Shown here one piece after another: positions 27,698 through 35,402 of a DNA stretch of 64,000 nucleotides. A program made the translations under genes and the position numbers. The stretch is from Amantichitinum ursilacus (GTDB lineage: Bacteria; Pseudomonadota; Gammaproteobacteria; Burkholderiales; Chitinibacteraceae). The stretch covers positions 186,001 to 250,000 of the forward strand of contig NZ_LAQT01000001.1 of the NCBI RefSeq assembly GCF_001294205.1, in the 5' to 3' direction. The notes beneath the pieces are model-generated. The model saw only the letters and a program-made list of their open reading frames with translations. It had not been told where the DNA came from and ran no database searches. Position 1 is the stretch's first letter, and the number at the start of each line of letters is the position of its first letter.

Positions 27698-27707
27698 ACC
27701 AACGGCC

Positions 27708-27883
27708 CATAGGGTGGGACTAGTCCCACCACTCAAAGCCCACGAGAAGAATGCACACGTTAGCGTTCTGCCTTGCGGCTTTGGCGGGAGGGACCAGTCC
27801 CACCGTTCAAAGCCAGTGAGAAAGACGCGCGTGTTTGCGTTCTTGTCTGCGGCTTTGGCGGGTGGGACCAGTCCCACCCTATG
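27708..27883. repeat. Composite palindromic repeat, three palindromes
   Basis: CATAGGGTGGGACTAGTCCC opens the element at 27708, GGGAGGGACCAGTCCCACC is in the middle (27786), and GGTGGGACCAGTCCCACCC plus TATG closes it at 27861 in inverted orientation. CAAAGCC follows each of the first two palindromes, and GGCTTTGGCGGG precedes the second and third. It begins 10 bases after the phosphodiesterase stop. Confidence 0.8.
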
Positions 27884-27924
27884 CCTCCAGCAGGCCTTTA
27901 CACGCCAGAGGTCAGGATAAAAAT

Positions 27925-27952
27925 GCCCCGAAACCATTGCCGGTTTCGGGGC
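27925..27952. terminator. Bidirectional rho-independent terminator
   Basis: An 11-bp perfect stem GCCCCGAAACC/GGTTTCGGGGC with loop ATTGCC. A5 stands just to the left, so it best serves the PEP-CTERM genes on the minus strand; it may also stop read-through from the plus strand. Confidence 0.8.
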
Positions 27953-27974
27953 GTTGTCTTGCGTGCGATCAAGA

Positions 27975-28577
27975 TCAAGCCGCCGGCACCGCCGTGCTGG
28001 CCTTGCCCGCCTTGCGTCGCGCCAATACCGCCATGGCGCCCAGACCCATCAGCGCCCAGGTTTCGGGCTCAGGGACCGGGGCCAGGTTGATGGCGTCGAC
28101 CGACCACTGATTAAAGCGGGTGTCGAATTTGCCGTCGATTTCGAGGGTGTCGATCGCGCTGGTAAAGCTGGCGTCCGCGGTAAACCATTGATAGTCGGCG
28201 CCATCACGGACCGGGTTAAACACCTGGCTGGCCACCTTGACACCGTTGCGATAGCCGCTGATGACCAGACTGCATTGCTCATCCCAGCTGAAGTAATAGT
28301 TCCAGCCGCCAAACTCGATGCTGCTGAGCACGGACGGCGTTTTCAGCGTGATAAAGGCGGGGCCCGCAGTGCCCAGAATCGCCTGACTGCCGCTGGGAAA
28401 ATTCAGCCCGGCCGAGCTGGATTCGAGTGTGATGGAGGGGTCCAGCCCCAGCCCGTCGTAGGTCCAGGGCAGAAACTGCGGGGGCGCGGAAATGCCGTTG
28501 AACGTGATCAGTTCTGCCTGAGCGTTGGCGCCTGCCGTGGCGAGCGCGGCCAGCAATAAAAGTGATTTGAGTTTCAT
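27975..28577 (-). CDS. PEP-CTERM exported protein, 200 residues
   Basis: Signal peptide at 1-21 (ending AQA), then a 145-residue domain with alternating Gly, aromatic and Ser residues that suggests a beta-sandwich, then a C-terminal sorting signal VPEPETWALMGLGAM and a basic RRKAGK tail. One Cys is present (QCSLVIS). It overlaps the preceding PEP-CTERM gene by 4 bases and follows it in one operon. The function of the domain is not recognised; export to the surface by an exosortase is expected. Confidence 0.85.
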   Translation of the reverse strand: MKLKSLLLLAALATAGANAQAELITFNGISAPPQFLPWTYDGLGLDPSITLESSSAGLNFPSGSQAILGTAGPAFITLKTPSVLSSIEFGGWNYYFSWDEQCSLVISGYRNGVKVASQVFNPVRDGADYQWFTADASFTSAIDTLEIDGKFDTRFNQWSVDAINLAPVPEPETWALMGLGAMAVLARRKAGKASTAVPAA

Positions 28578-29350
28578 TGTTGTGCTCCGCTACGGTTTTT
28601 GCGCTGTTGCCGCCGTGCCACCAGGCCCATCATGCCCAGCCCCATCAAGGCCCATGTTTCGGGTTCCGGTACCGCCGCCAGGGGGTTGGCCACGGCGGGT
28701 AGATCCTTGATGTACACGATGTCCAGGTCGTCGATCAGCCAGCGTTGCCCCAGGCCGCCCGAGACAAACGACACCGCCGTCAGCGGGGTATCGGCGAAGG
28801 GCGTGTCATACCACTGGAAGGCGGTATCGCTGAGGTTGACGGTGAACGAGCCCACCAGCGCATCGCCGTTGTAACCGTTGATGGTCAGCGTGCTGCTACT
28901 GAACGCGCCGCCGCCCCAGCTTTGGGTGAAGGCAGCGGCATCCAGCCCTTGCAGCACAAACGGGATGGTGTCGACATAGACCGGATCACCACCGCCCAGC
29001 GTGTAATAGCCGCCTGCGGCCAAAACCACCGGATCGTCGTTGTACAAATAGTTAAACAGCGCGTGGCTGCCGTAATCGAAGGTCAGCGCGCCAAAGTGGG
29101 CGTTGTAGTAATCCGAGCTGACGGTATATACCGGCGTGCCTTCGGGCGGGCCGTCAATGGCCCAGGCATCGCCGGTATGCAGTTCGGTCTGCACATTGCC
29201 GTATTTATCGGTGCCGCTAAGGCCGGCGACCCGGGAAAAGTCGGCGCTGGCAGGGTAGTACGAGGCGACATGGTCAAAATTGATGGCATGCGCCTGCATC
29301 GCCAACGCCAGGCAGACCAGGCCAGACGCTGCTTTGATGAGGTGGGACAT
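28574..29350 (-). CDS. PEP-CTERM exported protein, 258 residues
   Basis: Signal peptide at 1-22 (ending AHA), then a domain rich in Tyr, Asp and Gly, a region (WLIDDLDIVYI) like the last strand of DUF-type jelly rolls that include a conserved DD pair, and the sorting signal VPEPETWALMGLGMMGL with an RRQQRK tail. GGAGAAAA precedes the ATG. It is the first gene of a two-gene operon with the next PEP-CTERM gene (ATGA overlap). Their sorting signals are nearly identical while the bodies differ, so both are probably cargo of the same exosortase. Confidence 0.85.
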   Translation of the reverse strand: MSHLIKAASGLVCLALAMQAHAINFDHVASYYPASADFSRVAGLSGTDKYGNVQTELHTGDAWAIDGPPEGTPVYTVSSDYYNAHFGALTFDYGSHALFNYLYNDDPVVLAAGGYYTLGGGDPVYVDTIPFVLQGLDAAAFTQSWGGGAFSSSTLTINGYNGDALVGSFTVNLSDTAFQWYDTPFADTPLTAVSFVSGGLGQRWLIDDLDIVYIKDLPAVANPLAAVPEPETWALMGLGMMGLVARRQQRKNRSGAQQ

Positions 29351-29762
29351 TCTGGTTTTCTCCGTGATGGACTGAAGGGTGTCGAGCGGGCTCGATCTTG
29401 TTCTCGGACCAGTATCGGAAAGAAATTGGCTTAATCAAGGCTTAAGTCAGGATTATTTTATTGACAGAAGCAAACGTGTGAAGCGACTAACATAGGTAGT
29501 TTGAGGAAATTAATGTGTAAGAATTTATAGGGCCGGTTAGAGGGGAAAAGCTGAAACCCAGTGAAATAGCCGGTTTCTAGCGCACGGGGGATGCACGTGA
29601 CCGACAATCCAATGCCGGGCCCGCTTCGCTTGCGGCGGGCAGGTACGCTGTATGAAAGCAGCAGGCTGACGCCCCGGCATCGCCGGGCGCTGGATTTTCG
29701 TGCTGGCCATAACGTGCAGCCCGAAGGTTTGTAAATCAGGTGGATCTGAAGGAAAACTGATC
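29351..29762. other. 412-base intergenic region, no gene recognised
   Basis: Promoter region between the divergent PEP-CTERM operon and the VOC gene. The stretch 29430-29540 is A/T-rich and contains TTGACA at 29461, but no well-spaced -10 box follows. I see nothing else I can support. Confidence 0.4.
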
Positions 29763-30158
29763 ATGACAACGGCGCAAAAACACAAAGTGCTGGGCTTGGG
29801 CGGTGTCTTTATCCGCGCGCATAACCCGGCGGCCCTGGCGGCGTGGTACCGCGAGCATCTGGGGTTTGAAGTGCAGGATTTTGGCGGCAGCTTTGGCGCG
29901 ATATTTCCGTTTGCCGAGCGCGAAACGGGGTACCAGTTATGGACGGCGTTTCCGGCCGACACGCCTTATCTGGGCGGCGCGGCGCAAGCGCAGATGCTTA
30001 ATTTCCGCGTGGCCGATCTGGATGGCTTGCTGGCGCAGTTGCGCGCAGCTGGGGTCAGCGTTGAAGAAGACATTGAGCGCTCGGAATACGGCGCGTTTGG
30101 CTGGTGCCGGGATGGCGAGGGCAATCGCGTGGAATTGTGGCAGCCGCCCACTGAATGA
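29763..30158 (+). CDS. VOC-superfamily (glyoxalase-like) protein
   Basis: A 131-residue single-module protein with two beta-alpha-beta-beta-beta units: GGVFIRAHNPAALAAWYREH at the start and LNFRVADLDGLLAQL in the second half, ending with DGEGNRVELWQP, which carries the usual metal-binding Glu. Members are dioxygenases, isomerases or resistance proteins, so the reaction cannot be assigned. AAGGAAA before the ATG decides the start; the frame is open 21 codons upstream. The gene ends 9 bases from the converging phosphoesterase gene, with no terminator visible. Confidence 0.85.
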   Translation: MTTAQKHKVLGLGGVFIRAHNPAALAAWYREHLGFEVQDFGGSFGAIFPFAERETGYQLWTAFPADTPYLGGAAQAQMLNFRVADLDGLLAQLRAAGVSVEEDIERSEYGAFGWCRDGEGNRVELWQPPTE

Positions 30159-30167
30159 GGCCACGCG

Positions 30168-30659
30168 CTAGCTGGCCGGGCGCGATTGCTGGTCGATCAG
30201 TGTCGCGTTGATCAGATCCCACGTGCGTACGGTCAAGCCGCTTGCCGCGATCAGCACATCGCCCACCGCAATTGGCAACGAAAACCGCCGTGGTCCGGCG
30301 CTGCCGGGGTTGATGAAGAGGGCGTCGGCCTGCATGCGGATTACCGGCTTATGCGAATGCCCGGTCACCACAATGTGGACACCGGCGGGCAAGGGCTGCG
30401 GCACGTCGGCGATGTCGTGCACGGCCAGAAAGCGCACGCCGCCCAGATCGATGATTTCTTGTGCGGCGATGCCGTTAGCCCATGCGGCCATGTCGTTATT
30501 GCCACGCACCACGGTCAGCGGCGCGATGGTGCGCAAGGTATCAAGCATGTCGGGGCCCCCGATGTCGCCCGCGTGGACCAGATGGTCGCAACCGGCCAGC
30601 CAGTCCAGCGCCTCCGGGCGCAGCAGGTTGTGAGTATCCGAGATCAAGCCGATACGCAT
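30168..30659 (-). CDS. Metallophosphoesterase, YfcE/MJ0936 type
   Basis: A 163-residue cytoplasmic phosphodiesterase. All metal-binding motifs are present in order: LISDTHN (DxH) at the start, HAGDIGG, RGNND, and VTGHSHKP followed by NPGSAGPRRF. This set is typical of the YfcE family, whose physiological substrates are unclear. It lies 33 bases downstream of a diguanylate cyclase gene on the same strand and may be co-transcribed. The start MRIGLISD is chosen by family fit, with AGGA upstream. Confidence 0.9.
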   Translation of the reverse strand: MRIGLISDTHNLLRPEALDWLAGCDHLVHAGDIGGPDMLDTLRTIAPLTVVRGNNDMAAWANGIAAQEIIDLGGVRFLAVHDIADVPQPLPAGVHIVVTGHSHKPVIRMQADALFINPGSAGPRRFSLPIAVGDVLIAASGLTVRTWDLINATLIDQQSRPAS

Positions 30660-30692
30660 CGCGACATCCTGGTTGTTACGGGCCGGCACGCT

Positions 30693-32510
30693 TTAACCAT
30701 CACCGTCTCGCGCAAAGCCATAGTTGTTTTTGCCCGCGCGTTTAACCGCGTACATCGCGGCATCGGCCGCATCGATCAGGGCGCCCGGGTTGGCCGGTTG
30801 ATGCGGGTGGCGCAAGGCGATGCCGATGCTGGTGGACAGATGCAGCACCTCGCCATGCAGCACAAACGGCGCGCGCATCACGCCGACAATCTTGCTGGCC
30901 ACCTGGGCGGCATCTCGCTCGTCATGCAGGTCTTCCAGCAGCACGGTAAATTCGTCGCCGGCCAGCCGCGCCACCACGTCATTGGCGCGCACCGCTTCGC
31001 GTAAACGGCGGGCGAATTCGCGCAGTACCTCGTCGCCGGCATCGTGGCCAAAGCGGTCGTTGACGCCTTTAAAGCCGTCCAGATCCAGAAAAAACAGCGC
31101 GACCGGATTGGGATGCCGCGTTTGCCGTACGCAGGCTTCTTCGATGCGGCGCAGGATAGCGCGGCGATTGGGCAGGCCGGTGAGCGGGTCTTCCAGCGCT
31201 TCGCGTTGCAGCCGCTCTTCCAACCGTTTGCGGTCGCTGATATCAATAATCATCATGTATACGCCGCGCGTCTGGCCTTGGTGGTCATCGTCCGGGATGA
31301 CGGTCAGGCGCAAAGTGCGCTCGCCGTTGCGGATCGGCACGGTGGATTCGAATGCCAGTTTCAGCCCCTGCAAACCCTTATCCAGCAACGGTTTGGCGCG
31401 CAGCCACAAATCCGGGCCCAGTGCGTCTTGCAGCGGGCGGCCGCTGACTTGCGAGGGGTCTTTGCCAAACCACTCGCGCCAGATGGCGTTGACGTAGCCA
31501 ACGCGGTAATCGGCATCGATATAACCAATCAGCACCGGCAGATTGTCGGCAATGGTTTGCAGTTCTTCGCGGCTTTGGCGTAATGCGGCTTCGGCATGTT
31601 TGCGCGCCGAGATGTCGTGCATGAACAGGTTGAACAGGATCTGCTCGCCATCGGCAATCGGGCTGACGGTCATTTCCACCGCGATGCGCCTGCCGTCCTT
31701 GCGCAATACTTCGGTCTCGCGCCGCGCCGCACGCGTGGTACGGCCCTCGCGGATAAATTCGTCGCGCGCAGTGGCGGCGGCAAGGCGGTCTTCCGGAATC
31801 AGCAAAAAGTCTTGATAGCGCTGGCCTTTGATTTCTTCGGCGCTCCAGCCGGTCAGGTCGGTGGCGGCCTGGTTCCAGGCCAGAATGCGGCCGTCTTCGG
31901 CGGTGCCGATAAACGCTTCGAGCGCGGTTTCCAGCGTGTCGGCCAGGCGCTTTTGCCGGCGATCCACTTCGTCCTGCGCCTGGCGCAACTTGTCGCCATG
32001 CGTGGCGGTATTACGCAGTTCCAGTTCGCGCAGATTGATGGATTGTTGCAGCAGCCGCGCCAGATCGATCAGCGCGTCCAGGCTGGCGGCGTCGGGCACG
32101 TGCGGCTGGGTGTCGAACACACACAGCGTGCCGATCGCGTAATGGTCCAGCGTGTGCAGCGGCACGCCCGCGTAAAAGCGGATCGAAGGCGGGCCCACTA
32201 CCAGGGGGTTATCGGCAAAGCGCGCGTCCAGCAAGGCGTCGGTCACCACCAGCGGCTGGTCTTGCGCGATGGCATGGCCGCAAAACGAAATGGCGCGATC
32301 CGAGCCGGTGAGGTCGCAGTCATAGCGCGCCTTGAACACCTGGCGGTCTGCATCCACCAGCGTAACCAGCGCGTGCGGCGTGTTCATCAGCCGCGCCGCC
32401 AGCCGCGTGGCGCGGTCCAGCGTGGCATCGGGGCCAGCGTCCAGCATCGCCAGCGCGCGCAAAGCCTGCACACGCGCGGCATCATTAGCGGGGATTGGGG
32501 CAGGGATCAT
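30693..32510 (-). CDS. GAF-PAS-PAS-GGDEF diguanylate cyclase
   Basis: A 605-residue soluble sensor enzyme predicted to synthesise c-di-GMP. A GAF domain lies at about 20-165 (with ISFCGHAI and YAGVPL, typical of the two-component GAF group). Two PAS domains follow at about 195-315 and 330-445, then the GGDEF domain with RLAGDEFTVLLED (A-GDEF, usually active) and an RAND inhibitory site before it. No transmembrane helix is seen, so it should sense cytosolic cues. An 82-codon upstream extension runs into the repeat region and is rejected; the ribosome site at the chosen ATG is weak. Confidence 0.9.
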   Translation of the reverse strand: MIPAPIPANDAARVQALRALAMLDAGPDATLDRATRLAARLMNTPHALVTLVDADRQVFKARYDCDLTGSDRAISFCGHAIAQDQPLVVTDALLDARFADNPLVVGPPSIRFYAGVPLHTLDHYAIGTLCVFDTQPHVPDAASLDALIDLARLLQQSINLRELELRNTATHGDKLRQAQDEVDRRQKRLADTLETALEAFIGTAEDGRILAWNQAATDLTGWSAEEIKGQRYQDFLLIPEDRLAAATARDEFIREGRTTRAARRETEVLRKDGRRIAVEMTVSPIADGEQILFNLFMHDISARKHAEAALRQSREELQTIADNLPVLIGYIDADYRVGYVNAIWREWFGKDPSQVSGRPLQDALGPDLWLRAKPLLDKGLQGLKLAFESTVPIRNGERTLRLTVIPDDDHQGQTRGVYMMIIDISDRKRLEERLQREALEDPLTGLPNRRAILRRIEEACVRQTRHPNPVALFFLDLDGFKGVNDRFGHDAGDEVLREFARRLREAVRANDVVARLAGDEFTVLLEDLHDERDAAQVASKIVGVMRAPFVLHGEVLHLSTSIGIALRHPHQPANPGALIDAADAAMYAVKRAGKNNYGFARDGDG

Positions 32511-32681
32511 GCGAGAAACAAAACGCCAGGGCAGATAGAGCGGGGCACGGAGATCTCCAGCGGCGTCGGGTGCGCCGGTTGCTTGTGCCTTAGTTATATC
32601 CGTTGCGGGGCAGAACGGCCAGGGGACAACGCTCTGGTACAACGCCGCCGTGCAGCGCAAGCATGTCGCAGGGCGGAAATG

Positions 32682-33197
32682 TATAGGGTGGGACTCGGCG
32701 TCCCCGTCAAGACCCACCAGCCAATGCCATTGATGAGGCCCGCAAAGCGCAAGCATGTCGCGGGCGGAAATTCATAGGGTGGGTCGAGACCCACCAGCCA
32801 ATGCCATTGATGAGACCCGCAAGCGTTGCGTTCTTTTTTGTGGCTTTGAGTGGTGGGTCTAGACCCACCCTATGCGTTGCGGCGCAGCGGGCGGCTGGGC
32901 AACCAGTCAGGCCAGGAAAAGCCATTGATGAAGCCCGCAAAGCGCAAGCATGTCGCGGGCGGAAATGCATAGGGTGGGACTCGGCGTCCCCGTCGAGACC
33001 CACCAGCCAAAGCCATTATTGAGGCCCGCAAGCGTTGCGTTCTTTTTTGTGGCTTTGAGTGGTGGGTCTAGACCCACCCTATGCGTTGCGGCAGTGGGCG
33101 GGTGTGCAATCGGGCTCGCCAGGCGGGGCCATTGGTGGGGCCCGCAAGCGTGGCGTTCTTCTTCGTGCTTGAAGGGTGGGTCTGTGCCCACCCGATG
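32682..33197. repeat. Cluster of composite palindromic repeats (at least six palindromes)
   Basis: Palindromes start at 32682 (long form with GGACTCGGCGTCCCCGTC core), 32773, 32852 (inverted), 32968 (long form), 33061 (inverted) and 33174. The pairs 32773-32874 and 32968-33083 form complete units: CATAGGGTGGG...CCCACC, then CCA(A/G)(T/A)GCCATT...GGCCCGCAAGCGTTGCGTTC with T6, then GTGGCTTTGAGTGGTGGGTC and ...CACCCTATG, so each unit can fold into one long hairpin. The stretch GATGAGGCCCGCAAAGCGCA/AGCATGTCGCGGGCGGAAAT is itself repeated twice or more. No open reading frame in this 700-base gap looks real. Confidence 0.85.
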
Positions 33198-33208
33198 CGT
33201 TGCGGCGT

Positions 33209-33817
33209 TTAAATGCCGTCGACGAAGCGGTCGAGCGCTTGCCCCAGTGCCAGGATGTCGGTCTCGGGCATCAGAATGATCAGGTGGCAGCGGAAGTCGC
33301 GTTCTTCCAGCACAAAATACACTTCCACCAGCAGCGCCACGCGCGCCTGGATGTGTTCGGGCTTCAGCAAGCGATACGCCGGCGTCTGGTCGGCAATCAG
33401 CGTGGGCGCCGAAAACGCGCTCAGCATGCCCAGCAGATTGGCGATGCCGCCCACGCATGCGCCCACCAGGATATTGCCGATGTCGAGCAGGATTTCGCCC
33501 TTGTTTTCTTTGGTGTCGGCGTCATAGCCCATCACCTCGTGCAGCCCGGCCATGCTTTGCTCGGGGTAGATCACGATGGCTTCGCCGCGAAATTCAGTGG
33601 TAAACGCCTGGCGGATGGCGGACACATCGGCGTCGCCCACCAGTCGCACAATTTCTTGCGACAGATTGGCCGCCGCCACCGACGAAATCCGCGGGATAGA
33701 CAGTTTGACGAACTCGTCCAGCACTTGCGCAATCGACGCGCCCGCCTGGCCCATGCCGATATTGACGAGTTCCTGCAGCGCTTCGCGCTGGTCTTCGGTA
33801 AGCAAATCGGTGCTCAT
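33209..33817 (-). CDS. cheC: CheC-type chemotaxis phosphatase
   Basis: A 202-residue protein of the CheC/CheX/FliY family, which dephosphorylates receiver proteins. Both half-site motifs are present: ELVNIGMGQAG near residue 16 and EILLDIGNILVGA near 110, each with the conserved acidic residue and Asn. CheC usually works with CheD, which is not in the window. It overlaps by 4 bases the gene for a single-domain receiver, its probable substrate. Both are divergent from the large chemosensory cluster. Confidence 0.88.
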   Translation of the reverse strand: MSTDLLTEDQREALQELVNIGMGQAGASIAQVLDEFVKLSIPRISSVAAANLSQEIVRLVGDADVSAIRQAFTTEFRGEAIVIYPEQSMAGLHEVMGYDADTKENKGEILLDIGNILVGACVGGIANLLGMLSAFSAPTLIADQTPAYRLLKPEHIQARVALLVEVYFVLEERDFRCHLIILMPETDILALGQALDRFVDGI

Positions 33818-34182
33818 AATTGAATTCCGTATTCCTTGAGCACTCGCTCGATCTTGCCGGCATCCACCGGCTTCTGGATGAATGCAATCGCGCCCAGCTC
33901 GCGTACGCGCACCTGGGCTTGTTCCTGGATGTCGGCCGACACCACGATCACCAGACCGTTAAGGTCTTCGTCACGGTGCGCCTGCAGCACGCCATAGCCA
34001 TCCAGATCCGGCATGGTCAGGTCCAGAAACATCACATCGACATTGCCTTGCCGGCACGCGGCCAAAGCCTGATTGCCATCGGCCGCCTGGGCCACGGTGA
34101 TATCCCAGTGCGCTGGCAACGCCTTGATCAGCATCTTGCGCGCAATCGATGAATCATCCGCCACGAGTATGGAGAGTGGCAT
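33814..34182 (-). CDS. Single-domain response regulator (CheY-like)
   Basis: A 122-residue receiver with no output domain. ADDSS gives the acidic pocket, Asp54 in FLDLTMPDLDG is the phospho-acceptor, Ser82 in VVSAD and Lys104 in FIQKP complete the site. AAGGGA lies before the ATG; a much longer upstream frame is rejected. The ATGA overlap with cheC suggests that the encoded phosphatase acts on this protein. A partner kinase could be the CheA of the neighbouring cluster. Confidence 0.9.
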   Translation of the reverse strand: MPLSILVADDSSIARKMLIKALPAHWDITVAQAADGNQALAACRQGNVDVMFLDLTMPDLDGYGVLQAHRDEDLNGLVIVVSADIQEQAQVRVRELGAIAFIQKPVDAGKIERVLKEYGIQL

Positions 34183-34513
34183 ACAACGTCCCTTGATTTT
34201 TATGGTGCCATGCTTGGCTCTGCGCGCATTTGCGGCAACCGGGAGCGCTCCTGGTGGCAACAAAGGGCGGATTGTTTCAGCCTTGTGCTGAGGCCTGCGG
34301 CATGGCATTACGACTTGTCTGATTGTTATGGGACAGGTTTTATAGCATGCAGCACCCCGCTGTCCATGACTGCGGCGTAAGTGTAGCTTGTGCGTGTCAG
34401 CATTCCACCCGGCGGTGGCGACCGACGGACGTTTGCGGCGGATGTGCGGAAAGCGGCCCCATTTACTAATCTGCTGTGAGACGCCACGGCAAATGTTCGA
34501 GGCGCAAAGCCAA
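34183..34513. other. 331-base intergenic region between divergent chemosensory transcripts
   Basis: Presumed promoter region for the receiver-cheC pair and the plus-strand cluster. I could not pick out a convincing sigma-70 or sigma-28 promoter, and saw no RNA gene. Confidence 0.4.
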
Positions 34514-34918
34514 ATGACGCAACCGACCGCGAAAGTGCTTATCGTCGATGACGACGAGTTCAGTCGCAAATTATTGAATATACTGATCAGCGCCGAGCAG
34601 TACGCCACCTTCGAGTGTTCAAGCGCCGAGGCGGCACTGGCTTTGATGCCCGCCATGCAGCCAGATCTGATCCTGGTGGATCTGATGATGCCGGGCATGG
34701 ATGGCTTTGAGCTGACGGCCCGGATCAGACAAATAACGGCGTTGCAACAAACGCCCGTAGTGATCATGTCGGCGCTCGACGATATGGCCGTGCATCAGCG
34801 CATCGAAGTGTGCGGCGCGGATGCCTTTGTCCATAAACCCATTAATCGCTGGGAATTGCTCGATACCGTCAACCGGTTTTTACGGCCCGTGCCGTTGTCT
34901 GACCAGGTAGGGGGCTAG
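34514..34918 (+). CDS. Single-domain response regulator
   Basis: A 134-residue receiver: VDDDE acidic pocket at 11-15, Asp56 in LVDLMMPGMDG, Ser in IMSALDD and Lys in FVHKPI. No output domain. It heads the chemosensory cluster and ends 28 bases before the first cheW. An upstream ATG at 34493 lacks a ribosome site; the chosen ATG has a distant GAGG. It may act as a sink or adaptor for CheA phosphoryl groups. Confidence 0.85.
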   Translation: MTQPTAKVLIVDDDEFSRKLLNILISAEQYATFECSSAEAALALMPAMQPDLILVDLMMPGMDGFELTARIRQITALQQTPVVIMSALDDMAVHQRIEVCGADAFVHKPINRWELLDTVNRFLRPVPLSDQVGG

Positions 34919-34946
34919 CGCAGTTTGCGGCACACCGAGCTTACAC

Positions 34947-35402
34947 ATGCGGCAATTGCTGGAATGGCGCCTGGACGCGCAGCGTTACGCACTTGATCAC
35001 CATCAGATTATCCGCGTAGAGCGCGCCGCCGCCGTGGCGCCGCTGCCGGGCGCGCCGTCCAGCATTCTGGGCGTCATCAACGTGCGTGGCGAAATCCTGC
35101 CTGTGTTTGATGTGCGGGCGCGCTTTGGTTTGCCGACGCGCGCGCCGCAGCCTGGCGACCAACTGGTGCTGGTGCAAACCGCCACGCGCCGCCTCGCGTT
35201 TTTTGCCGATCAGGTGCACAGCGTGGCGGCCTGGCCGGACGAAGCCTTGCTCGACGCGACGTCGCTGGGCGTGCAGGACGCCACCACCGCCGCCGTGCTG
35301 CGCCTGAGCGATGGCCTGGTCCTGATTCAGGATCTGGATCGCTTTCTGGCGCAAGACGAAGCCGCCTGGCTCGACGATGCGCTGACGGCGGTCCAGGTTT
35401 GA
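34947..35402 (+). CDS. cheW: CheW-like adaptor (first copy)
   Basis: A 151-residue CheW-domain protein. The hallmark GVINVRGEILPVFDVRARFG lies at about 42-61, and two subdomains of five strands follow. Such adaptors tie the kinase CheA to the receptors. By position it corresponds to WspB of Wsp-type systems. Its stop overlaps the TTG start of the CheR gene, so the two are translationally coupled. Confidence 0.9.
   Translation: MRQLLEWRLDAQRYALDHHQIIRVERAAAVAPLPGAPSSILGVINVRGEILPVFDVRARFGLPTRAPQPGDQLVLVQTATRRLAFFADQVHSVAAWPDEALLDATSLGVQDATTAAVLRLSDGLVLIQDLDRFLAQDEAAWLDDALTAVQV

Noticed and set aside
32682-33197. Tandem repeats as a possible CRISPR array
   Set aside because: Repeats are palindromes of differing length in both orientations, and the intervening segments are themselves repeated rather than unique spacers; no cas genes are present.
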